A stretch of 40,221 bases of DNA from an uncultured Clostridia bacterium (lineage in GTDB: Bacteria; Bacillota; Clostridia; TANB77; CAG-508): the NCBI GenBank assembly GCA_944393345.1, contig CALXZW010000001.1, positions 1 to 40,221 of the forward strand, written 5' to 3'. The number at the start of each line of letters is the position of its first letter. Position 1 is the stretch's first letter. Below are positions 16,087 through 26,015 of the stretch, piece by piece. The notes beneath the pieces are model-generated. The model saw nothing but the letters and a program-made list of their open reading frames with translations, ran no database searches and was not told where the DNA came from. The position numbers and the translations under genes were made by a program.

Positions 16087-19000
16087 TTATTTATTTAAAA
16101 TTTTTTTCTTAATGAATACAACTCCTGCTCCTAATATTACTAATGCACTTACAACTATTGATATTGGAACTATAAAGTTTAGATTATCACCAGTTTTTGA
16201 AGTGGCTATTACTTCTTCTGCCATATCATCATCTGACTCTGTTTTTCCAGTACCTGGTATATAATTTCCTGGTGTAAATGTAAGATTTCCTCCACCTGTT
16301 CTTTCTATTTTAACTATTTCTGTTTCATTATCTAAATTGATTTCTTGAGATACTGCTAATAATTTTGAAACATTTAAGTATATTGTTTCTTTTTCTTCTG
16401 GTTTTAATTTTTTATCTTTTAATGCTTCTGTATATAAAATTGTTGTTTCATTTATTGTACTATTTTCATCTTCATATACCACTTCATCAACTATTGTTTT
16501 AATATCATCTAAAGTTTTTGTTTCCCATCCTTGATTTGCTTCTTTATCAAAGTTCCAATCATCATCTAGATAATCTATTATTGCTGTTGGTGTTATTGTA
16601 GCAACATCTCCTCCTGTTATTCCATATTTATAGTATTCTTCTGTTAAGTATTCTAGTTCACTATTATTTTTTACTGTTATTCTATATTGAACTTCTAAAT
16701 GTGCTCCTTCCATCAATTCGTTATCTATTTCAATTTTTAAATAGCCATTTTTAGGTAGATTATCTGATGGTGGCATATATGATACATATCTTTCTTCACC
16801 AGTTAAATTTCCATTTTCATCAATAGATACATCTGCAATTACTTGTCCATTTGCAAGTGTTAATTTTAATGTATTTATTCTCTTAATAAGTGCTAAATCT
16901 TGTCTTGCTCTTTCAACAATACCAAAATCAACATTATTTATCCTATAGGTATATTTATCGCCTGTTGAAGCTGTATATGTTGTATCATATTCTACACCAA
17001 TTCCCATTGTTGGAGTAGTAGAATCCATCTTTAATGCTTCTCCTTGGTCTATTTTTTGTCTAGTTTCATAATTATCAACTGCATCATTTAATCTTGTCTC
17101 TACATCTTGTTTGTACCACTCTTTATTATTTAAATTATTTTGATATCTTTCTTTATCATATATTGTTCCTTTATATTTTTGAACAGTATATGTTTCATCT
17201 CCCCAAACATATGTTAATACATAATCTCCTGGAATAAAATCTGCAATTAAGAAATCACCATTTGTATCTGTTGTTGCCTTATATTCTTTTCCACTACCAG
17301 TTTTTTCTGTGAATACTACTTCAACATTTGGTATTCCTGCTTCACCTTCCTCATATGCTCCACTACCTTGTCTGATTCTACCTGTTAACAATCCTTCTTC
17401 TGTAGAATCTAAGAATACTTTTCCTGCTAATTCTCTTGCATTTGCAACTTCTAATTTTAATGCTGGGCTTGAATCTGTATCATCTTCATATGTTGCAGTA
17501 TTACCAGGAATTGCATTTCCAGGATTTGAATCTTTATCTATTCCTGCATAAATGTTTCCATCTTTATCAAATACTGAATATGAGTTTATTTCTACTACAT
17601 TTTCTAAATTTTCTTTGTCATTTAATATATTGATAACTGCTTCTCTATTTAGTTCAAATTGCACATATATATCACTTTGTTGTTGAGCATCTATTTTTAT
17701 CTTTGTAGGTATTATGTATTTGTTATAGTTATCATCATATTTAGCGATTTGATTATTAGTACTTGTCATCATTGATGAATTTACAACAACATCACCTTTT
17801 GCATCTAAAGATGTTCCTATTGATTTAATAGTATATCTACTATCAAAATAGTCTACTATTGAATTTACTTGAGCACTTAGATTTGTTGATTGATTCTTCA
17901 ATGCTATCTTATAAGTGATATATACTTTCAGTTCTTTACTCTTGTCATTTTCATTTACATATTCGTAATCTGATTTATATATTGGTCTTGTATATGACAT
18001 ACTAGAATATTTATTTCCAAATTTAACACCTACATTAAATCCATCCCCGTATTCTCCTTGATTTTCAAATCTTTGTGCATAATTATATGTATGCTCATAT
18101 CCATTTATAGCTAATCTAACATTTTGTATATCTTTCATTACAGCTAGATCTGGTTGTTCTCTTTCATATAAACCTAAATTTATATTTTTAATTTCTTTCA
18201 TACCAGGTTGATAATTTTCCTCAATTTTATATCCTGCTTCATCCGTGTTTGCAACTATTGGATATTGACCATTATTAATTAATGTTGCTGTGTGTGCCGT
18301 TTCGTCTATATTATATGTCAAATTATGTTTTCTATTATAATTCGAATCACTTGTATATCCTGTATCTCTACTTTCACCTTGGATAATAGCAAAATCCTTA
18401 TTAAAGTTTGTTCTGGTTGTTGCATTTTCTATCGCTTTAGATCCATTATCTTTATCTATATGTGGTATTACATTTGTATATGTTAAACCATCATATTCGA
18501 ATTCTATATAATATTCAGATAATTTATCTACTAAAACATCTGTAAATAAGTATGATCCTCCATTTGCAGTTTTTGCCTCTTTTATTACATTTCCAGATGA
18601 ATCTTTTAATCTAACTGTTATTCCATCTAATAATATATCTTCACTATCATAATCATTATCTTTGTATAAGTCGTTTCTTAATGATTGCTTTCCAAAAATC
18701 TTGTCAAGCCATACATAACCTGATAATTTAATATATTTCTGTTTATTTCCTATTGTCATCTCAGTTGTTTTATCAACAACTATAGTTTTCTCTTGTCCAT
18801 CTTTTATTATTTCATAACCATAATTTGGATTTTTAGTTTCATATGCTACATATGTTCCTACAAGTAGATTTTTTACTAATATTTCTCCATTTTTATCTGT
18901 TACAAATTCTGTTGCCTCTTTTTTATCTACATAAGAAATTGTGCCATCTGAATTTTGTTTTATATATTTTCCTGTTTCTTTATGTTGAATATAAAAACCT

Positions 19001-19971
19001 ACACCTTGAAGTTTTATTGTATTATTATCTTCATCAATTTTTACAACTTTTAAATTTCCTTGTAAATGTATATTATAATTAAAATTACCTTCTATTTCTT
19101 GTTTTCCTTCATCCGGTTCTCTTATAATTAGATTTTGTACATTCCCTCCCGTAACACTTTCTAAGAACCATACTGTTGCTTTTTTTATTTTTACATCACT
19201 TTTACCATAAATTTTTGTTATCTTTGTTACTCCTTGATTTGCAGGTATTAATACATAAAAATCAGAATCAGTTTTAATTTTGCTTACATTTATCACTTCT
19301 TCTGTAGTTCCTTTATATGTACTGTATAAAACATTTGATATTTCTTTACCATTTTGATCATATACAGGTACTTCTGTTATTGTTCCCGGAAATGACCAAT
19401 TAAAAGGCCCTATTCTTATATATTGTTTACCATTCTTTTCTGTTACATTTGCTTTTATTTTTGATTTATCTGTATTGTCTGTAAATTTCATATTTTTTAT
19501 TTGATTTGCATAATCTAAAGCATCTTGATCTAAATCCACTTCTTCTCCATGACTAGAACTCATAAATCCTTTATATAGTCCATTATGATATTGTCCTACT
19601 TTATTCATCCATGTTGCTCCAAAATTCCATATTGCATTTTGAACTGGTCCAGACTCTTTATCATCCCCATTGTTAGATGTTAATATTTTAACAAATTGTG
19701 CATTATATGTACTATCAATTACTTTACCTTTATGATCTGTTGATTTTGTTCCTTCAATTACTACTTTTGATATTACTTTATATGGTTGTGTTCCTTTTAA
19801 TGATTGATTATGCTCCACACAATATATATCATCATTACTAATATAATCCATATATGAAATATTCAAACTATCTCCAACATTATAGTTATATGCATTTGCA
19901 ACACTATTAAATCCTAAAATAACCATTGTAAATATAATACTTACTGCTAATGCTTTTTTAATTTTATTCAT
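16087..19971 (-). CDS. Large surface adhesin with predicted thioester domain and SdrD-B-like repeats
   Basis: A 1294-aa exported protein. There is a signal peptide at residues 1-27. A predicted thioester domain (TED-like, about 28-290) has Cys51 in DIYCVEHNQ and Gln111 in GPVQNAIWNF, the two residues expected to form an internal thioester for covalent host binding. A SpaA/Cna-B-type domain (about 305-410) has GNLKVVKIDED. SdrD-B-like domains follow near 410-510 (LSGYVWLDKIFG) and 850-960 (LAGKVFLDSTEEG). The C-terminus is SKTGD near 1257, a membrane helix and a KKKILNK tail: a sorting-signal layout with a non-canonical motif. It lies 21 bp downstream of the 1633-aa gene in the same operon, with its own AGGAGGG site. 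Confidence 0.85.
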   Translation of the reverse strand: MNKIKKALAVSIIFTMVILGFNSVANAYNYNVGDSLNISYMDYISNDDIYCVEHNQSLKGTQPYKVISKVVIEGTKSTDHKGKVIDSTYNAQFVKILTSNNGDDKESGPVQNAIWNFGATWMNKVGQYHNGLYKGFMSSSHGEEVDLDQDALDYANQIKNMKFTDNTDKSKIKANVTEKNGKQYIRIGPFNWSFPGTITEVPVYDQNGKEISNVLYSTYKGTTEEVINVSKIKTDSDFYVLIPANQGVTKITKIYGKSDVKIKKATVWFLESVTGGNVQNLIIREPDEGKQEIEGNFNYNIHLQGNLKVVKIDEDNNTIKLQGVGFYIQHKETGKYIKQNSDGTISYVDKKEATEFVTDKNGEILVKNLLVGTYVAYETKNPNYGYEIIKDGQEKTIVVDKTTEMTIGNKQKYIKLSGYVWLDKIFGKQSLRNDLYKDNDYDSEDILLDGITVRLKDSSGNVIKEAKTANGGSYLFTDVLVDKLSEYYIEFEYDGLTYTNVIPHIDKDNGSKAIENATTRTNFNKDFAIIQGESRDTGYTSDSNYNRKHNLTYNIDETAHTATLINNGQYPIVANTDEAGYKIEENYQPGMKEIKNINLGLYEREQPDLAVMKDIQNVRLAINGYEHTYNYAQRFENQGEYGDGFNVGVKFGNKYSSMSYTRPIYKSDYEYVNENDKSKELKVYITYKIALKNQSTNLSAQVNSIVDYFDSRYTIKSIGTSLDAKGDVVVNSSMMTSTNNQIAKYDDNYNKYIIPTKIKIDAQQQSDIYVQFELNREAVINILNDKENLENVVEINSYSVFDKDGNIYAGIDKDSNPGNAIPGNTATYEDDTDSSPALKLEVANARELAGKVFLDSTEEGLLTGRIRQGSGAYEEGEAGIPNVEVVFTEKTGSGKEYKATTDTNGDFLIADFIPGDYVLTYVWGDETYTVQKYKGTIYDKERYQNNLNNKEWYKQDVETRLNDAVDNYETRQKIDQGEALKMDSTTPTMGIGVEYDTTYTASTGDKYTYRINNVDFGIVERARQDLALIKRINTLKLTLANGQVIADVSIDENGNLTGEERYVSYMPPSDNLPKNGYLKIEIDNELMEGAHLEVQYRITVKNNSELEYLTEEYYKYGITGGDVATITPTAIIDYLDDDWNFDKEANQGWETKTLDDIKTIVDEVVYEDENSTINETTILYTEALKDKKLKPEEKETIYLNVSKLLAVSQEINLDNETEIVKIERTGGGNLTFTPGNYIPGTGKTESDDDMAEEVIATSKTGDNLNFIVPISIVVSALVILGAGVVFIKKKILNK

Positions 19972-19992
19972 TCTACTTTCCCTCCTTCCCTT

Positions 19993-22900
19993 CTATATTT
20001 CTTTCTTTAAAGATTTTTTATTATTTCTTATTACAACAACTGCTACTACACTTAATATTGCAATCACTATTATTGTTATACCTATATATACTGCTCCACC
20101 AGTTCTTAAACTTATAATAACATCTGCATAATTCATATCATTTTCACCTTGTACTTTATTTCCTGGTGTTGAATTTACATCTTCTAGTCCTAATTCATTA
20201 TATGATTCAGCAATTTCTGCTGTATTATTTATACGTCCTAAATTATTTTCATTAAGTGTTTTTGTTAATGTTAATGTTAATGTTTTCGTTTCTCCTGCTA
20301 ATATTTTTTCATTTGCTAAACTTGTATTATATAATACTCCATTACTTAAATACCAGTCTTTATTTAATTCTGAACTAAATTGAAGATCGTTTGGTATATA
20401 ATCTGCTATTTTCTTTGCATACCCTTCAACTTCACCAACATTAGAAACATTTATTTTATATTCTATTAATACTGTTGTACCTTTTAATTGTTTTGAATCA
20501 ATTTCAATTTTAGCTAAAGTTTCATTATTAAACTCTTTAACTGTTGTTCCTGCTGAATTTTGTACTATCATTTTGCTTACATATTTATCTAATTTTAAAT
20601 CATAAGTTTTTAATTCTATTAATCCTATATTAATATCTGAAATATTTTCATTTTCTATGTTTATTATATCTGTACTTGCCACTTTTTGTTTATTATTTTC
20701 TATTGTTAATTCAGATATCATAACATCCGAATTAATGCTTTCATCTACATCTGCTACTTTATATTTTGTTACTGTATATTGTGCTGTATTATATTCAAAT
20801 ATTACTATATATTTTCCGTTTACAATGTTATCTAATACATATAATCCATTATCATCTGTTGTTATTTCTAATATATTTCCGTTTTCATCTTTTACTAAAT
20901 TATTTGTGTTAGCATTTAATAATTTAACTTTTATGTTGCTTAATGTTTTTTCATCAGAATCTTTTTTACCATTCCCATTTGCATCATACCAAGCCAAACC
21001 ACTAATCATTTTTGTTCCTTCTGCTATATCACTATCTCCATCATTATTATCTCCTTCGTTATCTCCCGTATTGCCTTCATCTCCTCCATCATCTGGTTCT
21101 GTTGAATTAGCTTCTATAATATGACTTATTTCTATTGTTTCTGCTAAAATTTCACCTATAAAACTAACTTGAGCTTTATTAGTAATCGTTTCTGCTTCAT
21201 CTCTTGCATCAGAATAATTAACAACTGTTTCAATTTTTATTTCACATTCTCCATTTTCCATTATATCTACTTTTAATTCTATATCATTGTCCTCTATTCC
21301 TTTTACTTCTTCTCCATCAAAAGTAATTTTATTTATTGATAATGATTTTGGTATAGAATCTGTAAATGTTATTCCTTCTGCTCTTACAGGTGTTTCATTT
21401 TTTATGTTTATTGTATATTCTATGATATCTCCTGCTTTTATATATTTGCTTTCTGTATTTGTTTTTATTGACATTGATAATTTCATATTATTAACTTCAT
21501 CTTGCCATACGTTAGATTGATAAGTTTTATTATTATCTTGTGCTTGTGCTGAAAATTTAATTATGTTGTTTTCTGTTTTATTTATTGACATATCATAACT
21601 TAATACTTTTGTTTCTCCTGGTTCTAAAGTTCCTATATTTATTTTTTCTGAATATTCTATTTGCTCTGATTTTACATTTGAATTATCTATATTAGAATCT
21701 TCTATAGCTTTATTAAAATCTATGCTCTTTCCTGAACCTGGTATATATATATCATCATCATTTACTTCTTCTGTTGCTAACCCTGTTATTAATGTTAATC
21801 TTTCTAGTTTTAAATTTTCAGGAAGATTTGTTGATACTTTTACATTATCTTGTTTTTGATCAGAAATATTTTCTACCATTACATAATATTGGACTGAACC
21901 GTAATTATATAAATCTATTTTTCTATCAGTTACTCTTTTTACACTTATACTTAATTTTCCTGCTTCTGACAAATTGTATAATTCATTTGATTCATTTATT
22001 GCTTCACCATATTTTGTTTCAATAGAATTTATTATCTTAGTAGCATTTTGTGTATCTTTATTTACTCTTACTTCATATTCAATAATGGCCTTTTCGCCCA
22101 CTTTTAAGTTTTCTATTTTTTCTTCATATTTATCTGTTGCTACCTCTTTATAATATGATGAACCAGTATATTCATAGTTTTCTTGAGGTACTACTAATGT
22201 AGTTCCTTCTGGTATTTTTCCTGTTACTATTACATTTTTAATATCCTCAGATCCTGTATTTGATATTTCTATATGATATTTTATTACTTCTCCATTTTTA
22301 ATTGTTTCATTTGAACTAATATTTTTATCTCCTACTGTCGCCGTTAAAGTTGTTTCTAATTTAGGTCCAACACCTGTGTCCAATTCAATGTCTGTTGAAT
22401 TCATTTGATTTGTAATATTTGAGATAGTATTTGTATAATTTACCGTATAACCTTCTGTTGCTTTTTGATTGTACTCAAGATTTTTTGGTACTTCTATACT
22501 GTATGTTCCCACTATACTTTGTTGTGGCTCTAAATTATCATATTGTATTAAATATTTTTTTACATTTTCGTTATTTTCAATATTTTCTTTCCATTGATTA
22601 TTTTCATCCTGTAAGTTATCTGTTGCATTTTCATTTTCTGAATAATATATTTTTGCATTTTCCATATTTATATTGCTAGTTACTTTTGCTCCTAAATTAT
22701 TATTTTGGCTATCTGTTGGGAAATCTCCTAATATTTTTATATCTTTAATTGCTTCTGAATTATTGTTTATCACTTCTACTTGTACATTTAAAGATTTTTT
22801 ATCTTGGCCCTTTTTCATATCTACTTTTTTGTTTGCTTCTTGGCCAATTGTTTCTATTCCTAATTCACTTATACTGTTAATTGTTGTTACATCTTTTGGG

Positions 22901-24894
22901 GCAACAAGTTTAATATTTGCTAATGTTTCTCCTATACTTTTATTATCTACATATGTATTTGCATTTTTATTTATGTATTGCATTTTTATGTTACTATCTT
23001 GTGTTGCTGTTTTTCTATTCAATGTTACATTTGCATTAATTACAATAACTGCTCCTTCAATTGATGCTTCTTTATATTTAGTTTGTTTTCCTTCTAAATA
23101 TATCTTTATATTTCTTCCGATTATTTCATAATTTTTTATTTTTAATTCTTCTTCGAATATTAAATCTATATTATTTACTTCAACTTGCTCTACATTTTCT
23201 GGTAATTCAATATTTAAAACCGGTGCATCATATAAGTCATATTGTTCACTATTTGTTTTTAATATTACTTTCATTTCAAGATTATTTTTAATCACTGTTG
23301 ATAATGTATCTTTGTTAATTTCTAATCTTGCTTCTGTCACTGTTTCTTTTAGTTCTATATTAGAAGTAGTTGTAATTTCTAATCCTTTTTTATTCTTTCC
23401 TATATATTGAGCAGTTAAATTCGTTTCTATACTATTTGCATTTTTTACTATGTTTCTATCATTTTGTTTTATTATTTTTGAATGTCTTAATTCAATTTTT
23501 CCTTCCTTTATTGGTGCTGATGTTTCTATTTCTATATTTTTTGCTTCGACACTATTATATTCTATAATCATATCTCCATATTCATTTACAGATGTATCTT
23601 TATTAATAGTTGTTATTACTTTTCCATCTTCATCTTTAATTGTCATTATACCGTTTTCACCAAAAATTTTATCAAAATCTTCTTTTCTTATGTATGTTGT
23701 TTGATAAATTATATTAGCATCTCCTAATTTTTCACCAGATTTAAAACTATTATTTTCTTTTATTTTTATTTGCTCTCCTGTATTTGCAAGATTTACATTT
23801 AATGTTGTTATTGAGTTATATAACCTATCTATTCCTGAATATAAATTTCCTTTATACATACTTGTTTCTGTATTATTTGTTTCTACTGATATTGTATAAT
23901 CCTTTTCTTCATTATCTAATATAGTACTTGTTGTTTTAGCAGTTATTTCATTTTCATCATAAAGTGTTACTTTTTCTTCTGCTTTAATTTCAATATTTTC
24001 TAAATTGATATCTTTAGGATATATGTAAGTTATTATTATATTTTCGTTTCCATTTTTATTCCATAATATTTCACTATTAGAATTAACTTCATTTTCTAAC
24101 TCGAATTCTATAATATCATTCTCATATTTATATTCATATTTTGACATATTATTTAAATTTGTAACTTCTAAAATTTCAGGTTTATTACCATCAATTTCTG
24201 GAACATTAATTTTGGAAATTATATTTTTTATTGGATAATTATTATTATTAACACCTAAATCTAAAGAAAATTGAACTACTCTTTTTTCCTCACCATTTAA
24301 TTCAATAATTTTATTAGTAACAATATTTATATTATTTATCAAATCATCCTCAGTATTATTTTCTACCAATTTAAGAGTAATTTCTCTTTCTGAATTTATA
24401 TTAATATCTTTCTGAGTGCTATCTTTGTATTCTCCTTCTAATACCACCTTACTATTCATATTTAATAAACCTACATTAAATTTATCATTTGTTATAGGTT
24501 TTATTTTTACAGGAATTTCAACTTTACTCCCTGAATTTAATTGATTTAAATAAATAATATTTCCTTCTACTTTATTTACAAATTCACTTTCTATTTTTAA
24601 GATGTTAAAGTTGCTATCTACTATTTGTAATTTTCCATTAAAATATCCTTCTTTTTTTACATTTAGGTTTATGTATAAAATTTGTTCTTCATTATTTGGT
24701 AAAATTTCAAGAGTTTTTATTCCTTCGCCTTTTTCATTTTTAAAATATGCATCAAATTCTACGTTTGCATGATTTGTAGATATTTTTTCTGCTGCATAAC
24801 TTACAAAATTTGCTCCAACAAATATGAAATTTACCATTGTTAATGTAAGTATTAACGCTAAAATCAATATAGTTTTTAAAATTTTGTTTTTCAT
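19993..24894 (-). CDS. Giant surface protein with DUF11-type and SdrD-B domains
   Basis: A 1633-aa exported protein. The ATG at 24894 follows AAAGGAGG; an upstream in-frame start 25 codons earlier has no site. Signal peptide at about 1-35. The N-terminal two thirds is a series of beta-rich, Asn/Glu/Lys-rich modules, with DUF11-like stretches such as NGEVIKYHIEISNTGSEDI and AGDIIEYTINIKNETPV. An SdrD-B-like domain (about 1290-1380) opens ISGLAWYDANGNGKKDSDE. Another DUF11-like domain has DLKLDKYVSKM. The tail is LRTGG, a membrane helix and NNKKSLKKEI. It is probably wall- or membrane-attached and acts as stalk or adhesin beside the thioester protein. It heads the operon behind a TTGAAA-17-TATAAT promoter. 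Confidence 0.82.
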   Translation of the reverse strand: MKNKILKTILILALILTLTMVNFIFVGANFVSYAAEKISTNHANVEFDAYFKNEKGEGIKTLEILPNNEEQILYINLNVKKEGYFNGKLQIVDSNFNILKIESEFVNKVEGNIIYLNQLNSGSKVEIPVKIKPITNDKFNVGLLNMNSKVVLEGEYKDSTQKDININSEREITLKLVENNTEDDLINNINIVTNKIIELNGEEKRVVQFSLDLGVNNNNYPIKNIISKINVPEIDGNKPEILEVTNLNNMSKYEYKYENDIIEFELENEVNSNSEILWNKNGNENIIITYIYPKDINLENIEIKAEEKVTLYDENEITAKTTSTILDNEEKDYTISVETNNTETSMYKGNLYSGIDRLYNSITTLNVNLANTGEQIKIKENNSFKSGEKLGDANIIYQTTYIRKEDFDKIFGENGIMTIKDEDGKVITTINKDTSVNEYGDMIIEYNSVEAKNIEIETSAPIKEGKIELRHSKIIKQNDRNIVKNANSIETNLTAQYIGKNKKGLEITTTSNIELKETVTEARLEINKDTLSTVIKNNLEMKVILKTNSEQYDLYDAPVLNIELPENVEQVEVNNIDLIFEEELKIKNYEIIGRNIKIYLEGKQTKYKEASIEGAVIVINANVTLNRKTATQDSNIKMQYINKNANTYVDNKSIGETLANIKLVAPKDVTTINSISELGIETIGQEANKKVDMKKGQDKKSLNVQVEVINNNSEAIKDIKILGDFPTDSQNNNLGAKVTSNINMENAKIYYSENENATDNLQDENNQWKENIENNENVKKYLIQYDNLEPQQSIVGTYSIEVPKNLEYNQKATEGYTVNYTNTISNITNQMNSTDIELDTGVGPKLETTLTATVGDKNISSNETIKNGEVIKYHIEISNTGSEDIKNVIVTGKIPEGTTLVVPQENYEYTGSSYYKEVATDKYEEKIENLKVGEKAIIEYEVRVNKDTQNATKIINSIETKYGEAINESNELYNLSEAGKLSISVKRVTDRKIDLYNYGSVQYYVMVENISDQKQDNVKVSTNLPENLKLERLTLITGLATEEVNDDDIYIPGSGKSIDFNKAIEDSNIDNSNVKSEQIEYSEKINIGTLEPGETKVLSYDMSINKTENNIIKFSAQAQDNNKTYQSNVWQDEVNNMKLSMSIKTNTESKYIKAGDIIEYTINIKNETPVRAEGITFTDSIPKSLSINKITFDGEEVKGIEDNDIELKVDIMENGECEIKIETVVNYSDARDEAETITNKAQVSFIGEILAETIEISHIIEANSTEPDDGGDEGNTGDNEGDNNDGDSDIAEGTKMISGLAWYDANGNGKKDSDEKTLSNIKVKLLNANTNNLVKDENGNILEITTDDNGLYVLDNIVNGKYIVIFEYNTAQYTVTKYKVADVDESINSDVMISELTIENNKQKVASTDIINIENENISDINIGLIELKTYDLKLDKYVSKMIVQNSAGTTVKEFNNETLAKIEIDSKQLKGTTVLIEYKINVSNVGEVEGYAKKIADYIPNDLQFSSELNKDWYLSNGVLYNTSLANEKILAGETKTLTLTLTKTLNENNLGRINNTAEIAESYNELGLEDVNSTPGNKVQGENDMNYADVIISLRTGGAVYIGITIIVIAILSVVAVVVIRNNKKSLKKEI

Positions 24895-25042
24895 ATTATT
24901 TCCTCCTTTAAAAAACATTTCAAAATTAATATTTCCTTTATATAATAGCATAATAAACAGAAAAATCAATATTGTTATTTTAACTTTTTTTAATATGCTT
25001 AAAATCTATTACGGAAACTCATTATAATTTTTTAGGCTAATT

Positions 25043-25080
25043 ATTACATTTTTATTACATTTTTGTAATTTTTTTGTAAT
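25043..25080. promoter_or_regulatory. Symmetric four-part ATTACA/TGTAAT element in the operon leader
   Basis: ATTACA at 25043-25048 and 25054-25059, and TGTAAT at 25064-25069 and 25075-25080, with gaps of 5, 4 and 5 bp: an exact dyad. It lies some 20-55 bp downstream of the predicted start of the surface-protein transcript. It could be an operator or an RNA hairpin. Confidence 0.5.
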
Positions 25081-25105
25081 ATTTTTAATAGCCTCTCTAC
25101 TATAT

Positions 25106-25134
25106 ATTATACCTTTATTTATTGATTTTTTCAA
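25106..25134 (-). promoter_or_regulatory. Promoter of the surface-protein operon
   Basis: TTGAAA (25134-25129), 17 bp and TATAAT (25111-25106) on the minus strand, giving a leader of about 205 nt. The rest of the 24895-25273 gap is AT-rich with no further gene seen. Confidence 0.72.
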
Positions 25135-25273
25135 TGTTTTTTATACTTTTTATGTTAATTTTTTAACTTGCTACATTATCATTTAAATTTTTTGATAACA
25201 TTTTTTATTGTTCTTCATATAATATTACATACAATCAATTATTTTGAATATATATGTTTTAGAGGTGATTATT

Positions 25274-25684
25274 TTGGAAAATTTTAATTTTGATGAAAAT
25301 TCTATTAATAAACTAAAAGAAATGATAAATAAAGGAGATTTATCTGATGTTATTTCAAAAATTCCTCCTGAAATGCTACAAAACTTTTCTAATGCAATGT
25401 CTTCTAATCAGAACAAAACAACTAATGATTCTACTAAAAATAATTCTTCTAATAATTCCAACAATTTTGATTTTTCTAATCTTGATATAAATACAATAAT
25501 GAAAATGAAGTCTGTAATGGAAAAAATGAATAATACTAATGATTCAAGATCTAATCTTCTAAACTCACTTAAGCCATACTTAAGAGAAGAAAGAAAAGGT
25601 AAACTAGATCAATATTCTAATATTATGAATATTGCTAAAATTGCTGAGTTATTAAATAATAAGGAGAATAATTCGAATGTTTAG
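25274..25684 (+). CDS. Hypothetical Asn-rich protein, first of an overlapping pair
   Basis: A 136-aa protein I cannot name. The TTG at 25274 is chosen because AGAGGTGAT precedes it. The N-terminus is acidic and helical. The middle is a low-complexity Asn/Ser linker (about 46-65). The C-terminal half (MKMKSVMEKMNN, LLNSLKPYLREERKGKLD, then IAKIAELL) forms a conserved-looking helical module of a type I associate with small clostridial proteins of unknown role. Its last 8 bases overlap the next gene, which suggests coupled translation. TATAAT lies upstream, with no good -35. Confidence 0.65.
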   Translation: MENFNFDENSINKLKEMINKGDLSDVISKIPPEMLQNFSNAMSSNQNKTTNDSTKNNSSNNSNNFDFSNLDINTIMKMKSVMEKMNNTNDSRSNLLNSLKPYLREERKGKLDQYSNIMNIAKIAELLNNKENNSNV

Positions 25685-26015
25685 TTTTCCTTTTTTTGGA
25701 TTTCCATATAATTCTATTTATAATAATTATTATAGACCTTATCCTTATATAAAAAAAAATAATAGAGATTTTTGTGATAACCAGAATTCTCATGTTGAAA
25801 ATGCTGTAAATAAAAAAAAAACATCTAAATACAATTTAAATTCCTCTATCAATTTCTATGGCTTTTCTGATATTGAAAAACCCGTATTAGAAATTATGGG
25901 AATTAAATTATATTTAGATGATATTATAATACTTGGAGTTTTATTTTTTCTTTATTCTGAAGGTGTTAAAGATGATATTCTATTTATTTGTCTAATTATG
26001 CTTTTGCTTAGCTAA
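25677..26015 (+). CDS. Small membrane protein, second of the overlapping pair
   Basis: A 112-aa protein I cannot name. The N-terminus is rich in aromatic residues, Pro, Asn and Tyr (FSFPFFGFPYNS), like some spore-coat or inner-spore proteins. The C-terminal 40 residues hold GIKLYLDDIIILGVLFFLY, then SEGVKDDILFICLIMLLL: two hydrophobic helices split by a charged EGVKDD turn. An AAGGAG site lies inside the upstream gene. Its stop codon abuts that of minC with zero bases between and no terminator. Confidence 0.65.
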   Translation: MFSFPFFGFPYNSIYNNYYRPYPYIKKNNRDFCDNQNSHVENAVNKKKTSKYNLNSSINFYGFSDIEKPVLEIMGIKLYLDDIIILGVLFFLYSEGVKDDILFICLIMLLLS

